DNA from: Cercozoa sp. M6MM
Taxonomy: Eukaryota > Endomyxa: Ascetosporea
Assembly (NCBI GenBank): GCA_040357565.1
Contig: JBDODJ010000063.1
Direction: 5' to 3' (one strand)
Length of the DNA stretch: 63,879 nucleotides
Shown: in pieces, positions 1 through 14,200 of the stretch
Numbering within the stretch: the first letter of the stretch is position 1
Layout of the letters: every line of letters begins with the position of its first letter
Notes under the pieces: model-generated
The model's input: the letters and a program-made list of their open reading frames with translations, nothing else
Told to the model about the DNA's origin: nothing
Database searches by the model: none
Made by a program: the position numbers and the translations under genes

Positions 1-46
<46 letters not shown>
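1..46. repeat. (TG)n microsatellite
   Basis: Uninterrupted TG dinucleotide run at the window start. It continues directly into a 79-bp block that recurs at 372-450. Confidence 0.97.
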
Positions 47-110
47 TAGTGAAGGACGTGCCAACAACGGATTTTCAGTGCGCCAAGCGGCGTTGTGTAC
101 GTGCTCTAAG

Positions 111-112
<2 letters not shown>

Positions 113-182
<70 letters not shown>
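113..182. repeat. (AC)n microsatellite
   Basis: About 35 AC units directly after the first copy of the 79-bp duplicated block. Frames through it give only Thr-His repeats and are not genes. Confidence 0.95.
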
Positions 183-186
<4 letters not shown>

Positions 187-317
187 CACATTCGCTTTCA
201 AACAATCACAGAGTATCGTAACTAAACTTACCCAGGTCACCGAGTTGCCGGCGCATCTCCCTCCTTGTCGGTGCTAGAGGCAGAGGGGTGAAAGATGGGT
301 GTGGGAAGTAAAGGATA

Positions 318-318
318 T

Positions 319-375
<57 letters not shown>
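318..375. repeat. (GT)n microsatellite
   Basis: About 29 GT units leading into the second copy of the 79-bp block. Confidence 0.95.
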
Positions 376-377
<2 letters not shown>

Positions 378-651
378 TAGTGAAGGACGTGCCAACAACG
401 GATTTTCAGTGCGCCAAGCGGCGTTGTGTACGTGCTCTAAGTCGCACACATCGGGCACGCGAGCCGTCCCTTGAGGTACCTTTCCTGTGTCCCTGCCGCT
501 AAACCTTTTAATGCATCTTTACTGTGTCGTAGTTCGACTATGCGAAACGAAAGTGGCGCACGGACAAAGTTGAAGACGACGCTCTGCTCGCCGCTGAGTC
601 GCAGTACGCCTTCTTCTATGTTGTATAACCTGGATTTTTTTTGTCTGCGCG

Positions 652-871
652 ATGTCCAGTTGGCCCACCACTGTCGGCGTTTCGCTCACTGTGCGCGAGC
701 GATACACAGGTAAGCGGGGGGGGGGGATGGAGGAAATGCGCGGGGTTTAAACAACTATGCGTCGCAGTGGAAGTCATCGTACTCGTTGCCGGACTTGTCG
801 TCTTCGCTGCAGCGCTTGGATCCGCCTGCTGGCTGCGAAGAGAGTTCGATTCGCCAGAAAAGCTGGATTAG
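652..871 (+). CDS. 53-residue single-pass membrane protein
   Basis: Model join(652..709, 768..871) gives a 53-residue protein. The intron starts GTAAGC, carries TTTAAAC about 15 nt before the acceptor, and ends GTCGCAG. The protein has a short N-terminus, a predicted membrane helix at about residues 20-43 (VEVIVLVAGLVVFAAALGSA) and a charged tail ending SPEKLD. There is no cleavable signal shape. I do not recognise the family. It resembles small membrane micropeptides only in general form. The exact splice fit and clean hydrophobic block support a real gene. The short length is the main doubt. Confidence 0.55.
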
Positions 872-2524
872 CGTTCAGAATTTGGTGGAGCAGCGAGACT
901 GATTGTTTTAATCTTAATGCATCGTCGTTCCGCTCAAACTCAGATGACAGCCCGCACGTTCAGTGCTGTGTGGCGGTGTGTGACTACCTCAAATACCTTG
1001 GTTCTGGTTCTGGATGCGAATACCGTTTCTCACCGGCACAGCAGGCAATCAAAGCCCTGCCGATGACCTGAAACACTCAATCAGGTTTGTTGTTTGTTGT
1101 TGTTTTTTTTTTCTATTTTTGGGCTCTGAATGCACACTTAACATAGAGGGGTTCGTCGTGAGCTGTGCGAGTTTGCGACGGCTGCGCACCCTGTGATGCG
1201 ACACTTTTCGCTTTCACGTGTTGCAAGTATTGTATGCTCAAGTCAATATGCCACAAAACCACATTGATGCCGTTCTAGGATCGTGGTTCAAAAGAACTGC
1301 CGGACAGTCGAGGGTAAAATGGACATTGGACGAAGGCGATCGGTGGCTTGTACGTTGCACGTCTGATTGCATCCAGTGTTTGTATCGCTTCATGTAACTA
1401 CTGGGAGGCAGGCATACATGTGGCCAGTTTCGAAGATGTTCCCTTTGGTCACAGCTGGTACAACTCTGTAATTTACCGAATCACTGCCCTGGATCGAAAA
1501 TGTTAAAATAGTTTAAATTCGCTTTAGCTACGATTGGATACAGTGCCTTTCAAAGCATTCCACTGATTGGCAAGTGTTTGCTTGGCGACTCTACTGCTGT
1601 ATGAAATCTTCCTCCGCACAGAGGCTTGGGGTTTTCTAGTTTGACTTTGCTGGTCAGACGCAACTGAACCGTGGGATTCCGCTCCGTGGACGTGCTTTCG
1701 TGTGTCTGTTGAGTGTGTTCTCTTTGGCTTTCTTCAACTGCCAAATCTGTCATATGCTGATGCTTTTGTTGCAGTTGTGGCGCCTCTGACTTTCAATGCA
1801 ACACATGACCTGCTGGATGAGGTTGTCGATCGTACGTTACTGATGCGTTGCTCCACACTTGGCAGTGTATATCGCCTGTCAATCGCGTCAACTCTGGCCT
1901 CTGTCGGCATTGCCAAGCACACGCAAGTGTAACAAGACTGTATCCAATCAGTTTGACTACAACTGAACCTGTTTGTTTGTTTGTTTGTTGCAGTGAAACA
2001 CATCAAATCGAACGCCGCTTTGCCATGGCACAGCAACGCTGCGGGAGCTACGACGATTCTCCGGCCACGCGGTACCAAAAGAATTACAGCCATGCACGCT
2101 GCATGTTATCTTTGCTTTTTGAAGGACGCAAGTCGCCAGTCTGTACGAAGAGAATAACGAATTTTTTGCGCATACCCGAGTGGGCCACATACTAAGCCAG
2201 ACGAGTTCGACCCAATGATAGTCTCCTCACTACTGTACTGTGGAGTACAGTACTTATCCTGAAAGAAACATTTTCCGCAATGGGTCCAGTGCGGCTGGTC
2301 TGCTGATCGATCAATCTGATCCCAAAGGAAGATTCCATCTGACTGTGTAAGGGGGGATTGAGAGCAAAAACACCGACCCATCGCCTTTTTTACGTCCTGT
2401 ATTGTTGTACTCTTGCTTGATTGTACTCTTGCGCCACGGTATAGTGTGTACTGTGCTGTGTGTTGCATTTTTCTTGCTCTCGCTTTTGTCGGACTCACCC
2501 GTTCGTGTTTAGCTCACACACACC
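872..2524. other. Unresolved region with exon-like segments
   Basis: No complete gene could be assembled here. Exon-like pieces on the plus strand include 917-1070, whose frame reads WRCVTTSNTLVLVLDAN and loosely recalls the helix and strand before the G5 region of NOG2/LSG1-type GTPases. Others are a stretch near 1740-1830 after a good acceptor (VVAPLTFNATHDLLDEVVD) and 2000-2155 after a TTTG-rich acceptor. Stops between them cannot all be bridged by good introns. This may be one fast-evolving gene, a decayed gene, or untranslated leader of the gene at 2,525. The GTPase resemblance is weak and lacks a visible NKxD or P-loop. Confidence 0.2.
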
Positions 2525-3629
2525 ATGAACATCCTTCAGTCGCTCGCCTACTCGCCGTACGCCGGTCAGGTCAAGGTGTGTTGCCATTGTCTTGTCAAAT
2601 ATTGTGCTCGTTTCTGTATTGCGTTTTTCCTTTCCAGGTCGGTTTCCGCTCGGCCCATGGCAAGTTCGTCTGCGCTGAGGGCAACGGTGTTGCTGTCGCC
2701 AACCGCGACCAGGCCTCGGGCTGGGAGACGTTCGACGTGATCAAGGTCGGCCCGGGTGTCTTCACGATCCGCACGGCTCACGGCAAGTACGCTTGCGCCG
2801 AGGGCAACGGCAACTTCATCGCCAACCGCGACCAGGCGCAGGGCTGGGAGCAGTTCGCCTTTGAGTTCCGCGGCAACGGCACTGTCGCCAGTACTTTGAG
2901 CCTCTATGTTGCCTCCTTTGTGCTGTGTGCTGCTTTAACCCTGTGTGCATGCAGTCAAGTCGGTTGCCCACAACAAGTACCTGTCGGCGCAGCAGGACGG
3001 CCGTCTGGAGTGCAACCGCGACCAGGCGCAGGGCTGGGAGGAGTTCCAGGTCATTGCTCTGGGTGACGGTGTCGAGCGTATCATTGGCGGCTCGTCCAAC
3101 GCTCAGGTCAAGGTGACGCTCCGCTCGGCTCACGGTACACCTTCTTCTGCTTTCGTCTAGTCTACTTGGGTCGATGTGTACGCGAGTGTTTTTGGTGGGC
3201 AGGCAAGTACTTCTGCGCCGAGGGCAACGGCATGGCTGTGGCCAACCGTGACCACCCGTCGGGTACCCTGAGTTAGTCTAGTGTTATAGTCTAATGTTAC
3301 CCCGCCCCCTCACCTCAACCTGAATGATTTTGTCTGTATGTGCAGACTGGGAGAAGGTCGTGTTCCAGCCCATGGGCAACGGCGTCGTCGCCATTCGCTC
3401 GTGCCACAACAAGTACGCCTGCGCCGAGGGCAACGGCAACTTCGTGATCAACCGCGATCAGGTGCAGGGCTGGGAGCAGTTCCGCATTGAGTTTGTCGGT
3501 CCCAACACGATCGCCATCAAGTCGGTCGCCCACAACAAGTACCTGTCGGCCCAGCAGGACGGCCGCCTCGAGTGCAACCGCGACTCGGTCCAGGACTGGG
3601 AGAAGTTCCAGTACCAGATTGTCGCCTAA
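2525..3629 (+). CDS. Fascin-like double beta-trefoil protein
   Basis: Model join(2525..2575, 2638..2890, 2955..3134, 3203..3262, 3346..3629) gives 275 residues with every junction in phase. The protein is built of six lobes of about 40 residues with recurring H-[GN]-K-[YF] and NRDQ-x-x-GWE motifs, arranged as two beta-trefoils (about 10-135 and 140-275). This is the fold of fascin, hisactophilin and related actin-binding proteins. Fascin itself has four trefoils, so this one is half length. The two halves are very alike at lobes 2 and 3, which points to a recent duplication or gene conversion. Third codon positions are strongly C or G, as in eL8 in this window, suggesting high expression. An actin or membrane role is inference from the fold. 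No signal peptide is seen. Confidence 0.9.
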
Positions 3630-3959
3630 GACAAAGCTCCAGGCAGGGAGTGACTGACGTGTGTAAATCGATCGTGTAAATCTATCATGTCGTGTACTAG
3701 TCGATTTTTCTGTACCAAAACCTGTTAGTGTGTTAACTACGCTACGCGACGGTGCGTGCGCGTCATTGCTCGGTCTTCAAACGACACAGTAGGCTGTACT
3801 ATATGTTACAGACTGACTCAGATTATGCAGTCTCCGCGGGGATAAACCCAGACAGACCAGTTGGTCCACTATCATTGAAGCAAAAGAGAAAGAAGAGTTA
3901 AGAGTTTGTGTCTCTGCGGTACTACTGCCTATAGAGCTGTGACTGGACCTGTCTGAAAG

Positions 3960-4300
3960 CCTGTCCCTGTAGATTGAGCCTGCCAGTTGGCAAAGAGAAA
4001 ACCTCATCTACTTGGCATCAGCTGGTCAGTTGCTCTGCAGTTTGTACTGATATCCACCTCTACAAGTAAGCATTGGCTGCTGTAGAGAGAAGGGGTTTTT
4101 AAATCTTCTCACGATTTTCCCTGTGACGGAAGTTTCCGTCTACAACTCCGTCTAGTTTGACGTAAGAACCCAGTTGGGGTAATTCTTCACTTCGCTTCTT
4201 CAAACTAAATCATTTGATTTCCTCGCTTCGTCTAATTGACGACTTACTTCTTTTATTTAGTTCTTTTCACTGACAACCGTCAGTAACAATAAGCCCACAC
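3960..4300 (+). repeat. Dispersed repeat family, copy A
   Basis: Shares an ordered series of short blocks with copy B (4440-4830) and the foldback arms at 31450-32550: a TTGGGGTAA-like block, a pyrimidine-rich stretch, a TTTATTTAGT block, and a terminal segment. It ends in a small hairpin, CTGACAACCGTCAG. That terminal segment recurs at 60494-60515 with two differences. Divergence between copies looks high. Coordinates are approximate. Confidence 0.5.
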
Positions 4301-4439
4301 TGGAATACACTTCGAGCAGCTAAGACAAAAGAAAAACCCTTGGCACAGGGAAGCTACTAACTACCATAGTACAGTCAAGTAAAACCAGACAGGAGTTGTG
4401 TTACTGCACATTTTCAGTAGTCATTGCTCTGACCCGTCC

Positions 4440-4830
4440 GCGTGGAGGTGATAATCTATGTCTCAAGCAAGTTTGAGATAGGAAAGAGTTTAAGAGTGTT
4501 TTGGCTTGATCTTGCCTGGACAGAGTCCTTGCAGAGAAGCACAAAGCTCCGTCACGGCTTCAGCCTGGTCAGTTAGCTCATTGGCTGGTTTCCATTCCAC
4601 TCACTTTGTCGTGTGTTCACAGGCGGAGTTTTTCTTTCATAAACGCATTGTTACGACCAAGGACGTCTTCCTTCGGTCGAGATCCAGTGGGATCACTTCG
4701 AGACCCAGTAGGGGTATTTCACCTTCAGTTCTAACGTTGACTCAACTGAGTGACGACTTATCTAATTGAATGATTTATTTAGTCTCTCCTTTCCTTTACT
4801 GATTGGGCCATTGAGCCGCAGTAACATTGA
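4440..4830 (+). repeat. Dispersed repeat family, copy B
   Basis: Matches the left foldback arm in order: CCGCGTGGA near the start, then a CACAG block followed by TTTTTCTTTC and ACG, GGGGTA, GACTCAACTG, and TTATTTAGTC near the end. It lies in direct orientation relative to copy A and stops about 30 bases short of the RRM gene's stop codon, so it may lie in that gene's 3' untranslated region. Confidence 0.45.
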
Positions 4831-4861
4831 CAATGTGAACTACTAGAGTCTCCGCGATGTG

Positions 4862-5612
4862 TTACTGCTGACCCAAGTACTCCTGCGTCTGACCCACGAT
4901 GCCAGGGCCGACTGGCTGCTGCTTGCGCGCCTTCTCAAGGTCCATCGCACTGCCACAGGGAGCACATACAAACGTGTCAAACACACACACTCACACCTGA
5001 GAAAAAGAAGCTTACGTCTTGAGTCGCAGCGAATCTTCGTCAGTTGCCTGTGATACACAAGTTGAAATAAAACACAAGGGCGGGGGGGGCCCGCGTAAGC
5101 ACCATCTTTTTCTTTTCATCGAGCTTCTTGAAGTAGGCATCGCTGTCCCAAAGCGCACGTGTTCTCTCGTCAAACTCTGCTCATACACAGCAACGATACT
5201 ACCTTTACCGGAAACATAAAATCAGTGCCCACAAAGGTACCCTGTTCTCTGGCCGGCGCCACTCGCATTACTCTGCCAAGCAGCTCTGCACCTGTAAATA
5301 CGACGTAGTATTGGACACACCAACACATATGCAATGGTCATACCGTTCATGTTGTCAATGGCTGCCTTGGCATCCTCCTCCTCTGCAAAGTCAACGAAGC
5401 CGTAGCCACGGTGCTCAGCTACGAATCCAAGAAAGTCAAAAAAAATCAAACAAAAGTCACAAAAGTCAAAACGAACCTGTGTCGGCATCACGCGGAATGC
5501 TCACGTGTGTGACCTCGCCAAATGTGATGAACGTTGCCTGGAGGATCGGCTCACGCACCGAGGCTTCAAGGCCACCGATGTACACTGTTGTCTTGCTCAG
5601 CTTGTACTCCAT
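4862..5612 (-). CDS. PPIE-like RRM protein lacking the cyclophilin domain
   Basis: Exons on the minus strand are 5477..5612, 5344..5418, 5241..5291, 5103..5176, 5016..5047 and 4862..4949. All are in phase and give 151 residues. Residues 1-80 are an RRM with RNP2 VYIGGL and RNP1 RGYGFVDF. After it come LLGRVMRVAPA and RALWDSDAYFKKL, which correspond to the region after the RRM of human PPIE (cyclophilin E; VWSDDDWLKKF). PPIE is a spliceosome-associated prolyl isomerase. Here the protein stops soon after, at GQTQEYLGQQ, where PPIE would carry the linker and the 160-residue cyclophilin domain. A role in mRNA splicing or RNA binding is inferred. The family call is firm for the RRM and moderate for PPIE orthology. 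Confidence 0.85.
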
Positions 5613-6024
5613 CTTTCGAAAAGAGTCCAAATGCTTTCCGAGCGTTCGGCAGCCACCAAAGTGCACTATTACTGACCAGCACACCCGCTAGCACAACCAG
5701 AGTATCCCAGACGCCAGCCTGTGACCAGAAGAGCGCCTCTTTTTTTGAGATTTAAAAAAGTGACGGTGAAACTGGGAGAAGGTTATCAAGGCTGTAACAA
5801 CTCTTCCTTGATGGCCCATGGACAGTGTTGTTGTGAAACCCCAAAAAACGACTGCATTCGGACATCTGTTTACAGCGCTGTACCGTACAGCACGTGAAGC
5901 AAACTGCTGTGGGTGCTGTAAGTCGATAATTTAACAAGGAGGTATGATTTGTTGAGTTTGCAAAATAGTGTCGCTACATGCTTTAAAATTGTTTTGCAGA
6001 CTGTGCGCACTGCCGCTCGTGTGG

Positions 6025-8599
<2,575 letters not shown>

Positions 8600-8854
8600 C
8601 CGTCGCGTAGGTACGCGTACAGCGAGAGGTACACGCGACGTGCAGGCAGGCCGATCAGACTCGACTCGGATTGCACGCGACGCATTAGTTTGTTTGTTCA
8701 GTCTACGTAATACCTAAGAAACGAAAGCCAAAGGAATATTCCTTCGAGTTTCGGTTTGCGTTGACGTGATGGAACTGGCGCTCATCGGGTTGAATGTAGT
8801 CGCCAGTTGCGCGCAGTTGCCGATTTAATGTTCCTTTGCCAATCATTGCAGCCA

Positions 8855-11104
8855 TCAGGCCAGAGCCCCCATCGGGTCCCACGGCGGCAGGTGGAACACT
8901 TCGCGAGTCTCGTAGGCCTCCAACAGTTCCGGCGGAAGAAACCGTCTGCGCACAAAAAGACAGTTTTTGACGCGAAACAAAACATACCACGAAAAACAAT
9001 GAAAACATATACCGCAGAACCACGATTTGGAAGATGCACTCATCAAAGTACTCGTCGCTCAGGTTCAACTGCCAAAACATGCGTCAAGCTCAAAGACCAC
9101 ATGGAGACAAAAGTGAACAGTACAAAGCCTTTGCCGACATGCTTGGCACCATGGGAATTTTCGACTCGCCAGCGCGTGACTTTCTCTTCCTTCTGCAACA
9201 TATTGCGATACCTTATCCCACAGAGGTCAAGCGCACTGTTGTACCGTTCCGGGGTCAGTTTCGACATGAGCGCCCGTGAGAACCATGGCGTGCGTCATCT
9301 CGGAGACACGCCACAGCAGTCTCTCGCGTTTGTCGCACGAGAAGAGGCCTGTCCGAACGAGCGCGTTGAGAACAGAAACTACCGAAAGTCAAAGCACTGC
9401 GCATTTTACCATCACTGAGATCAACGAGCGACCACTCGAAAATGTTGGGGTCCTGCAGGTCCAGCTCGCGGCACAGGAACTTGCCGAAATCGCAGCCAAA
9501 CCACACGGGCAGACCGGACTGCAACTGCCGCAGTGCGGCCAACTTGAGGTCGCTGATCGAGCCGCCGACGTAACGAATCGGTCGGTCGCTGTTGTGAATG
9601 TTGTGCAGACAGTCGACCGTCATGACCATGCCACGTGGGTGACGTGGGTCGTGCACCAGACTCACACCGTCTCGCACAATGTCCAGGACACTGTGACGGT
9701 TGCTAACATCAGTTGCACCGGTTTCGACACGTTGTACCGTCGCCTGTTGAGCGAACCCGAGCGGCGTCACATGGTCGAAATTCACCTGTACGAAAAAGTT
9801 GCAGATAATCGGCTCAAGGCCTGACAAATGCACAAAGGAAACACGGTACAATGCCGTTCTTCTTGGTGTCGAAAGAGATTGAGAAGCGACGCGGCGGACG
9901 ACCTGCGGAGGCACACTTAATCCCTCTGACACTGCACCCTTAAACTTAACCAAAACAAAAAACGTAGTTCACCGAGACAGCGACAAAGGAAGGTGAAAAT
10001 CCACTTCATTTCGGATTTAATAAATGCCTCAGTGTCGTCTTCTTTCTCACTAAACACGACAGAGCACTGAGAAAGCGGCACAGTCAAGAAGATAAACACG
10101 CAACATACCACAACACTGACGCAGCTTGTCGCAAGCGCATGTGCAGCATGGCACGCATACGGCGAGAGGCACCTGCATACAATCACACACGACATAAGCG
10201 ACACCGATACACCTGCATATAAATAATATCAGCTACCCGAATGATGAGTGTCTGGGTACACCTTGACAGGTACGACTCCGTACTTCTGCCAAACATAGAA
10301 CAAATAAAAGTCAAGCACCACCAGTCAAACACAAGTGTGTTCTACCAAGACAAGCGCGGCGAACATGTCGTACTGTCCAGCATCACGAGGCGGCGTCTTG
10401 AGCAGGTAGTCCAACTCGCGACTCTCCTGCGGCGATTCCTTGAACTGAAGCACAGGGAAATTATAGTGCAATGATGGGAGGCAACTTTAATTCGACACCA
10501 GTTGGCGACGCTCGACAATGTAGCGCATCCAGCAGTGCGCACTCTCCAGCAGGTGGTAAAAGTACACGTAATTCTGCGATAATTCAAGCTCATCGAGTCC
10601 GAGATTTTTCGCAATGCCGCCGCGCATCTGATTCAGTCCGGCAAAGATCCAGCACCGTCCACTCGACTTCTGACGCGTCACTGGCTTGACTTCTAAAATA
10701 AATGAAGTTAGAAAGTTGTCGTGCTTTATGCTCGTACCATTGGTTTTGACATTGTAGATGCGTTCCTGACTCAAAGCCTCATGCCTTGCGAGTGCTTTCC
10801 TGCGCCACGCATGTGCACTCAACAAACCTTGACCAAAGAAACTGTCAAATTACCACAGGTCTTCACGAGTCAGAACGTTCTCAGTGACACGGAACAGCGG
10901 ATCCCTGGTTCATTGAGGACAGCATGAAAGGCTTAGTTTACTTGCTTAAAGGTCATGAACGAAGGTACGCCAGAAGCGCGTCCAGCCGCTCGTCGACAAA
11001 AACGTCATCCAGCACAAACTCTGGGGTGAAACACAAAAAATCAACAACCCGAAAAGGTGCCCTGTGAACTAGCTCAGAATATTGTCCATACCCTTGGCTG
11101 GCAT
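8855..11104 (-). CDS. BLMH: Bleomycin hydrolase (peptidase C1B)
   Basis: Cytosolic cysteine aminopeptidase. The start is ATG at 11104 followed by MPAKEFVLDD; the first exons join as DPLFRVTENVLTRED and then KPVTRQKSSGRCWIF, which holds the catalytic Cys. Further on are GLPVWFGCDFGKFLCRE, EMTHAMVLTGAH with the catalytic His, and WRVENSHG with the catalytic Asn. The protein ends PPWDPMGALA, the hallmark C-terminus of the family, whose last residue is trimmed in known members. Landmark spacing matches the usual length of about 455 residues. There are about ten exons. It is head to head with the EGF-type gene at 11,295, about 190 bases apart. All three catalytic residues are present, so it should be active. 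Confidence 0.93.
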
Positions 11105-11294
11105 TTTACTATATTAAGCTAATAAAGCGCAGACTACTTCTGTTTGTACTGCACAGTCACGAAATTTCTGAACTTCGGAGAGCTGCGCTCTCTGGCCGAC
11201 TTCGGCCTGTCCTTCGGCAAAACGGGCTGACGGTTAACTTTTATTCTAGTGCACGGTTGCGAGAGGACAGAGAGAGTTGGACCTTAGAGTCGGC

Positions 11295-14200
11295 ATGAAC
11301 TCAACCGGCTGCACAGTGCGACCCGAGTCTGGTCTGTGTCAGTGTTCGCTGCCTTTCGCAGGTTGCTTGTTTCAGGCTGACTTGAGCTTTTTGGGGTGGA
11401 TTCTGGCGGTGTGCAGGAGTGCGTTGTGAATTGAGAGTTCCACAAGGAGGAGTTTGTTTAACCCAAGAAACGATAGAGGTGGTCAACACGACGAATGTTA
11501 ACTCCACAAACACGACGAGTATTGGTGCAAACTCCACGTTGACAACCCAGTGCAGCGACCACGGTGTGTGCCGGTCGCCATCGATGTTGTGCGAGTGCTT
11601 CGACGGTTTCGATGGTGACCTTTGCCAGAACACGTTGTGCAATCGCGCATTAGAAGAGTCGGTCGAAGTGGAGCCACGCATCGATTCTGGTCTGGCTTCA
11701 CTGACATCTCGGACCGTGATATGCAACAACTCGACCAACCTCAGTTCTCGCTTCGTGCACACCGAGTTCTGCAACCGGCACACGGGCGTGTGGTCACCTT
11801 CATTCTTGCAGTCAAGTCTGACTCCAAGAAACGTCACTGTACTACCGTGCAGTAGCTCGAGTGGTCGCACACAATGCACTCGTGACATAGACTGCGAAAA
11901 TCCGCAGCTGCACATGTGCACCACCGAGTTTAGATCAAGTGATAGCAACTACACAGGAGGCCTTTGTATCTGCTCGGATTTGGGCAGGTACGGTATTGCA
12001 CTGCTGTAGCCTTTTGCACTCAACTATGATTACACAGAAAGTTTCCCGAGTGCACGCAATGTTTGGATGGTTTCTACACGTTCCGTTCTGCCGCTGCCGT
12101 AGATTTCGGTGCCACCTGGTTAAATCACGGTAATAGCAATGTCCACATGAAGTGTGCTCGCAGAGTGCAAACGTTGTCCGTGCGCTGTGTCTCCTGCATC
12201 TGTAAGAACATACCTGAAGTTCCTTGCACAACGTGATACTGTATTGGTAAATTACACAGCTTGGCAATGACACAACCGTTCCGAACGTTGGCGTACTCGA
12301 CGGTACCTGCGATGATAATGCTCGGTGTGTCTGCCGACCCGGGTTCTCGGGCGAGAGGTGTGAGTTCCCGGTCCAGTGCGAAGTCGTCGATCCTCTAACA
12401 GGTATGATGGCCAATGATTAAGTTGCACACAGTGTCCGACGCTGTGTAGGTCTCCAGTGCAATGGCAACGGTGTGTGTGACCACCTCGGCAAATGTCAGT
12501 GTGACCAAGGATTCCATTTGGAGAACTGCACGCGGATACCCGTACTTGCCTTGTACTGTTTTCACCATTTTTTGCATCTGCATCTGTTGTATATCAGACC
12601 TCGCCGACGAGCGCCGACTTGATTTGCGGCGTCGACAATGTCCCCGAGTTCGCAAGTGTAAGTTCATGCCCTTTCGAGTTCCCTTAAAACTCCAGGCTTG
12701 TTGTTCCCAGTGCACTGACATGTCGGCACAAGGACTCTGCCTTCAGCAACGACTGTGTTTCTCGAGACCACGCGATACGGTTTGTCATATTTGAATAAAC
12801 TGGCCACGCTTTATCAAGCAGAAACTGATAGTTTTGCTGCTGTATGAAGTTGGTGCGCGTGCTGCTGCGCCTGTCGAACGCACAAGTAAACGACCTGTTG
12901 GGCAGTCTGGTGTCCGGTCGACTCGTCAACACGCCCAGCGGTCTCAAAGACAGTGTCGATGAGAATGATGGTGCACCTCAACTGTACAACGAAACTGATT
13001 CCAGGACTGTCAGTTGTGTGTCGTAGTTTGTATCAATGCTGCCATCGACTCTGTCGTAGCTCTCTTTTGATTTCGCAAAAGGATCTAAGGTTAGACGTTT
13101 CGCAGGTGGGATCACAGGCTCAAAGACAGTTCAATTCGTTTCTTTCTCTGGTTCGCAATGCCTTTGATGACGCACTCCAAACTTTGCCTAGTGTAAATTT
13201 ACGTGTTCTTTTCAATATCCTCGCGGTCAAACAAGTAAGTTTTAGTTCTTGAAACAGGACTCAAGAACGTCGTTGGGCAACGTCGATCGCTTCATGATTG
13301 ACTTTAGCGACGTTAGCCACAGCACCGGTAGCCTCCCATAACTAAAGCTTGCTTATAATACTAGTGTGATGGTACTTTCTTATGATTCGCAGTGCAACTG
13401 ATACAGCTGCCGATTTTGCAAACTGCGGCACCAGTGGTGCCGACCGTGTACTATCAGGTTTATCGGTTGGCATATGTTTTATCGTAGGACTGCCGACAAA
13501 GACTCTTTGGATTCGGACAAAGCGGCAGTGCGAGCAAGTACTCAGTACCATATCTGGATTCTTCTGAAGGAGGATACAGTAAACACGCAGACTGTTGAGA
13601 CCAAAGCCGTCGCGCATTGATTCAAAACTGCAAGAAAAGCGTCTCACTCAGACAGAGCAGCTCCCTAGGTTTGAGGGCGTGCCAAAAAAACTCTTGCCTG
13701 AAGTGCAGGTACAAAACAAATGGAGCTGTGAGTTTCTTTATCAACATGAGTGTACAAACTATGTTTTGATCCAGGATTACCACTTTCTCTGGCACGTGTT
13801 TGTCCTCCGTGACTTTTCGACAGAGTCGGCGCTGACACCATCTGCTTTGTAAATTACCTGTACTATAGGTGTATAGACTGAGATACCCGGAAAGAAACGA
13901 TGTAGAACGGCGATACAGCTTGCGTTGGAACAAGCAGCGCGTCGCGATGCATCGTCAATTTTTGCACACACAAGAGACATAAGTACTGTGGATACCTGGC
14001 TACGCAACACGGAGTTGTACACGCAGCGAAATGGCACAGGCGCAGATTCCTCACAGATGATCACACTGACGCAATACGCCAGCTTTGTGCTGGGTTTCGG
14101 TTTTCGCAGCGCACTGTGCGTCGTTGCTCTGTGTTTGACAGCATCCAAGTGTTTTGCATAAATATGTTTACAATCGAATTCGATAGTGACGTCGAAGTGG

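Larger units (their letters stand above)
41..450. repeat. Local direct duplication of a 79-bp block
   Basis: Bases 41-119 and 372-450 are identical by eye. Both start at the end of a TG run and end in a short ACACA stretch. The first copy runs on into a long AC tract, whereas the second passes into unique sequence. This looks like a microsatellite-mediated duplication, or an assembly artefact across the repeats. Confidence 0.85.
3630..4861. other. Gap between the fascin-like and RRM genes
   Basis: No gene is supported. The first 150 bases are the 3' flank of the fascin-like gene. From about 3,950 to 4,830 the sequence is mostly repeat-derived, with two diverged direct copies listed separately. 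Confidence 0.6.

Noticed and set aside
113-182. Long Thr-His and Cys-Val reading frames across the AC and TG runs
   Set aside because: They are translations of microsatellites with no other coding signal.
917-1190. LSG1/NOG2-type GTPase
   Set aside because: Only one short hydrophobic DA-containing stretch matches. No P-loop or NKxD was found in a consistent splice model.
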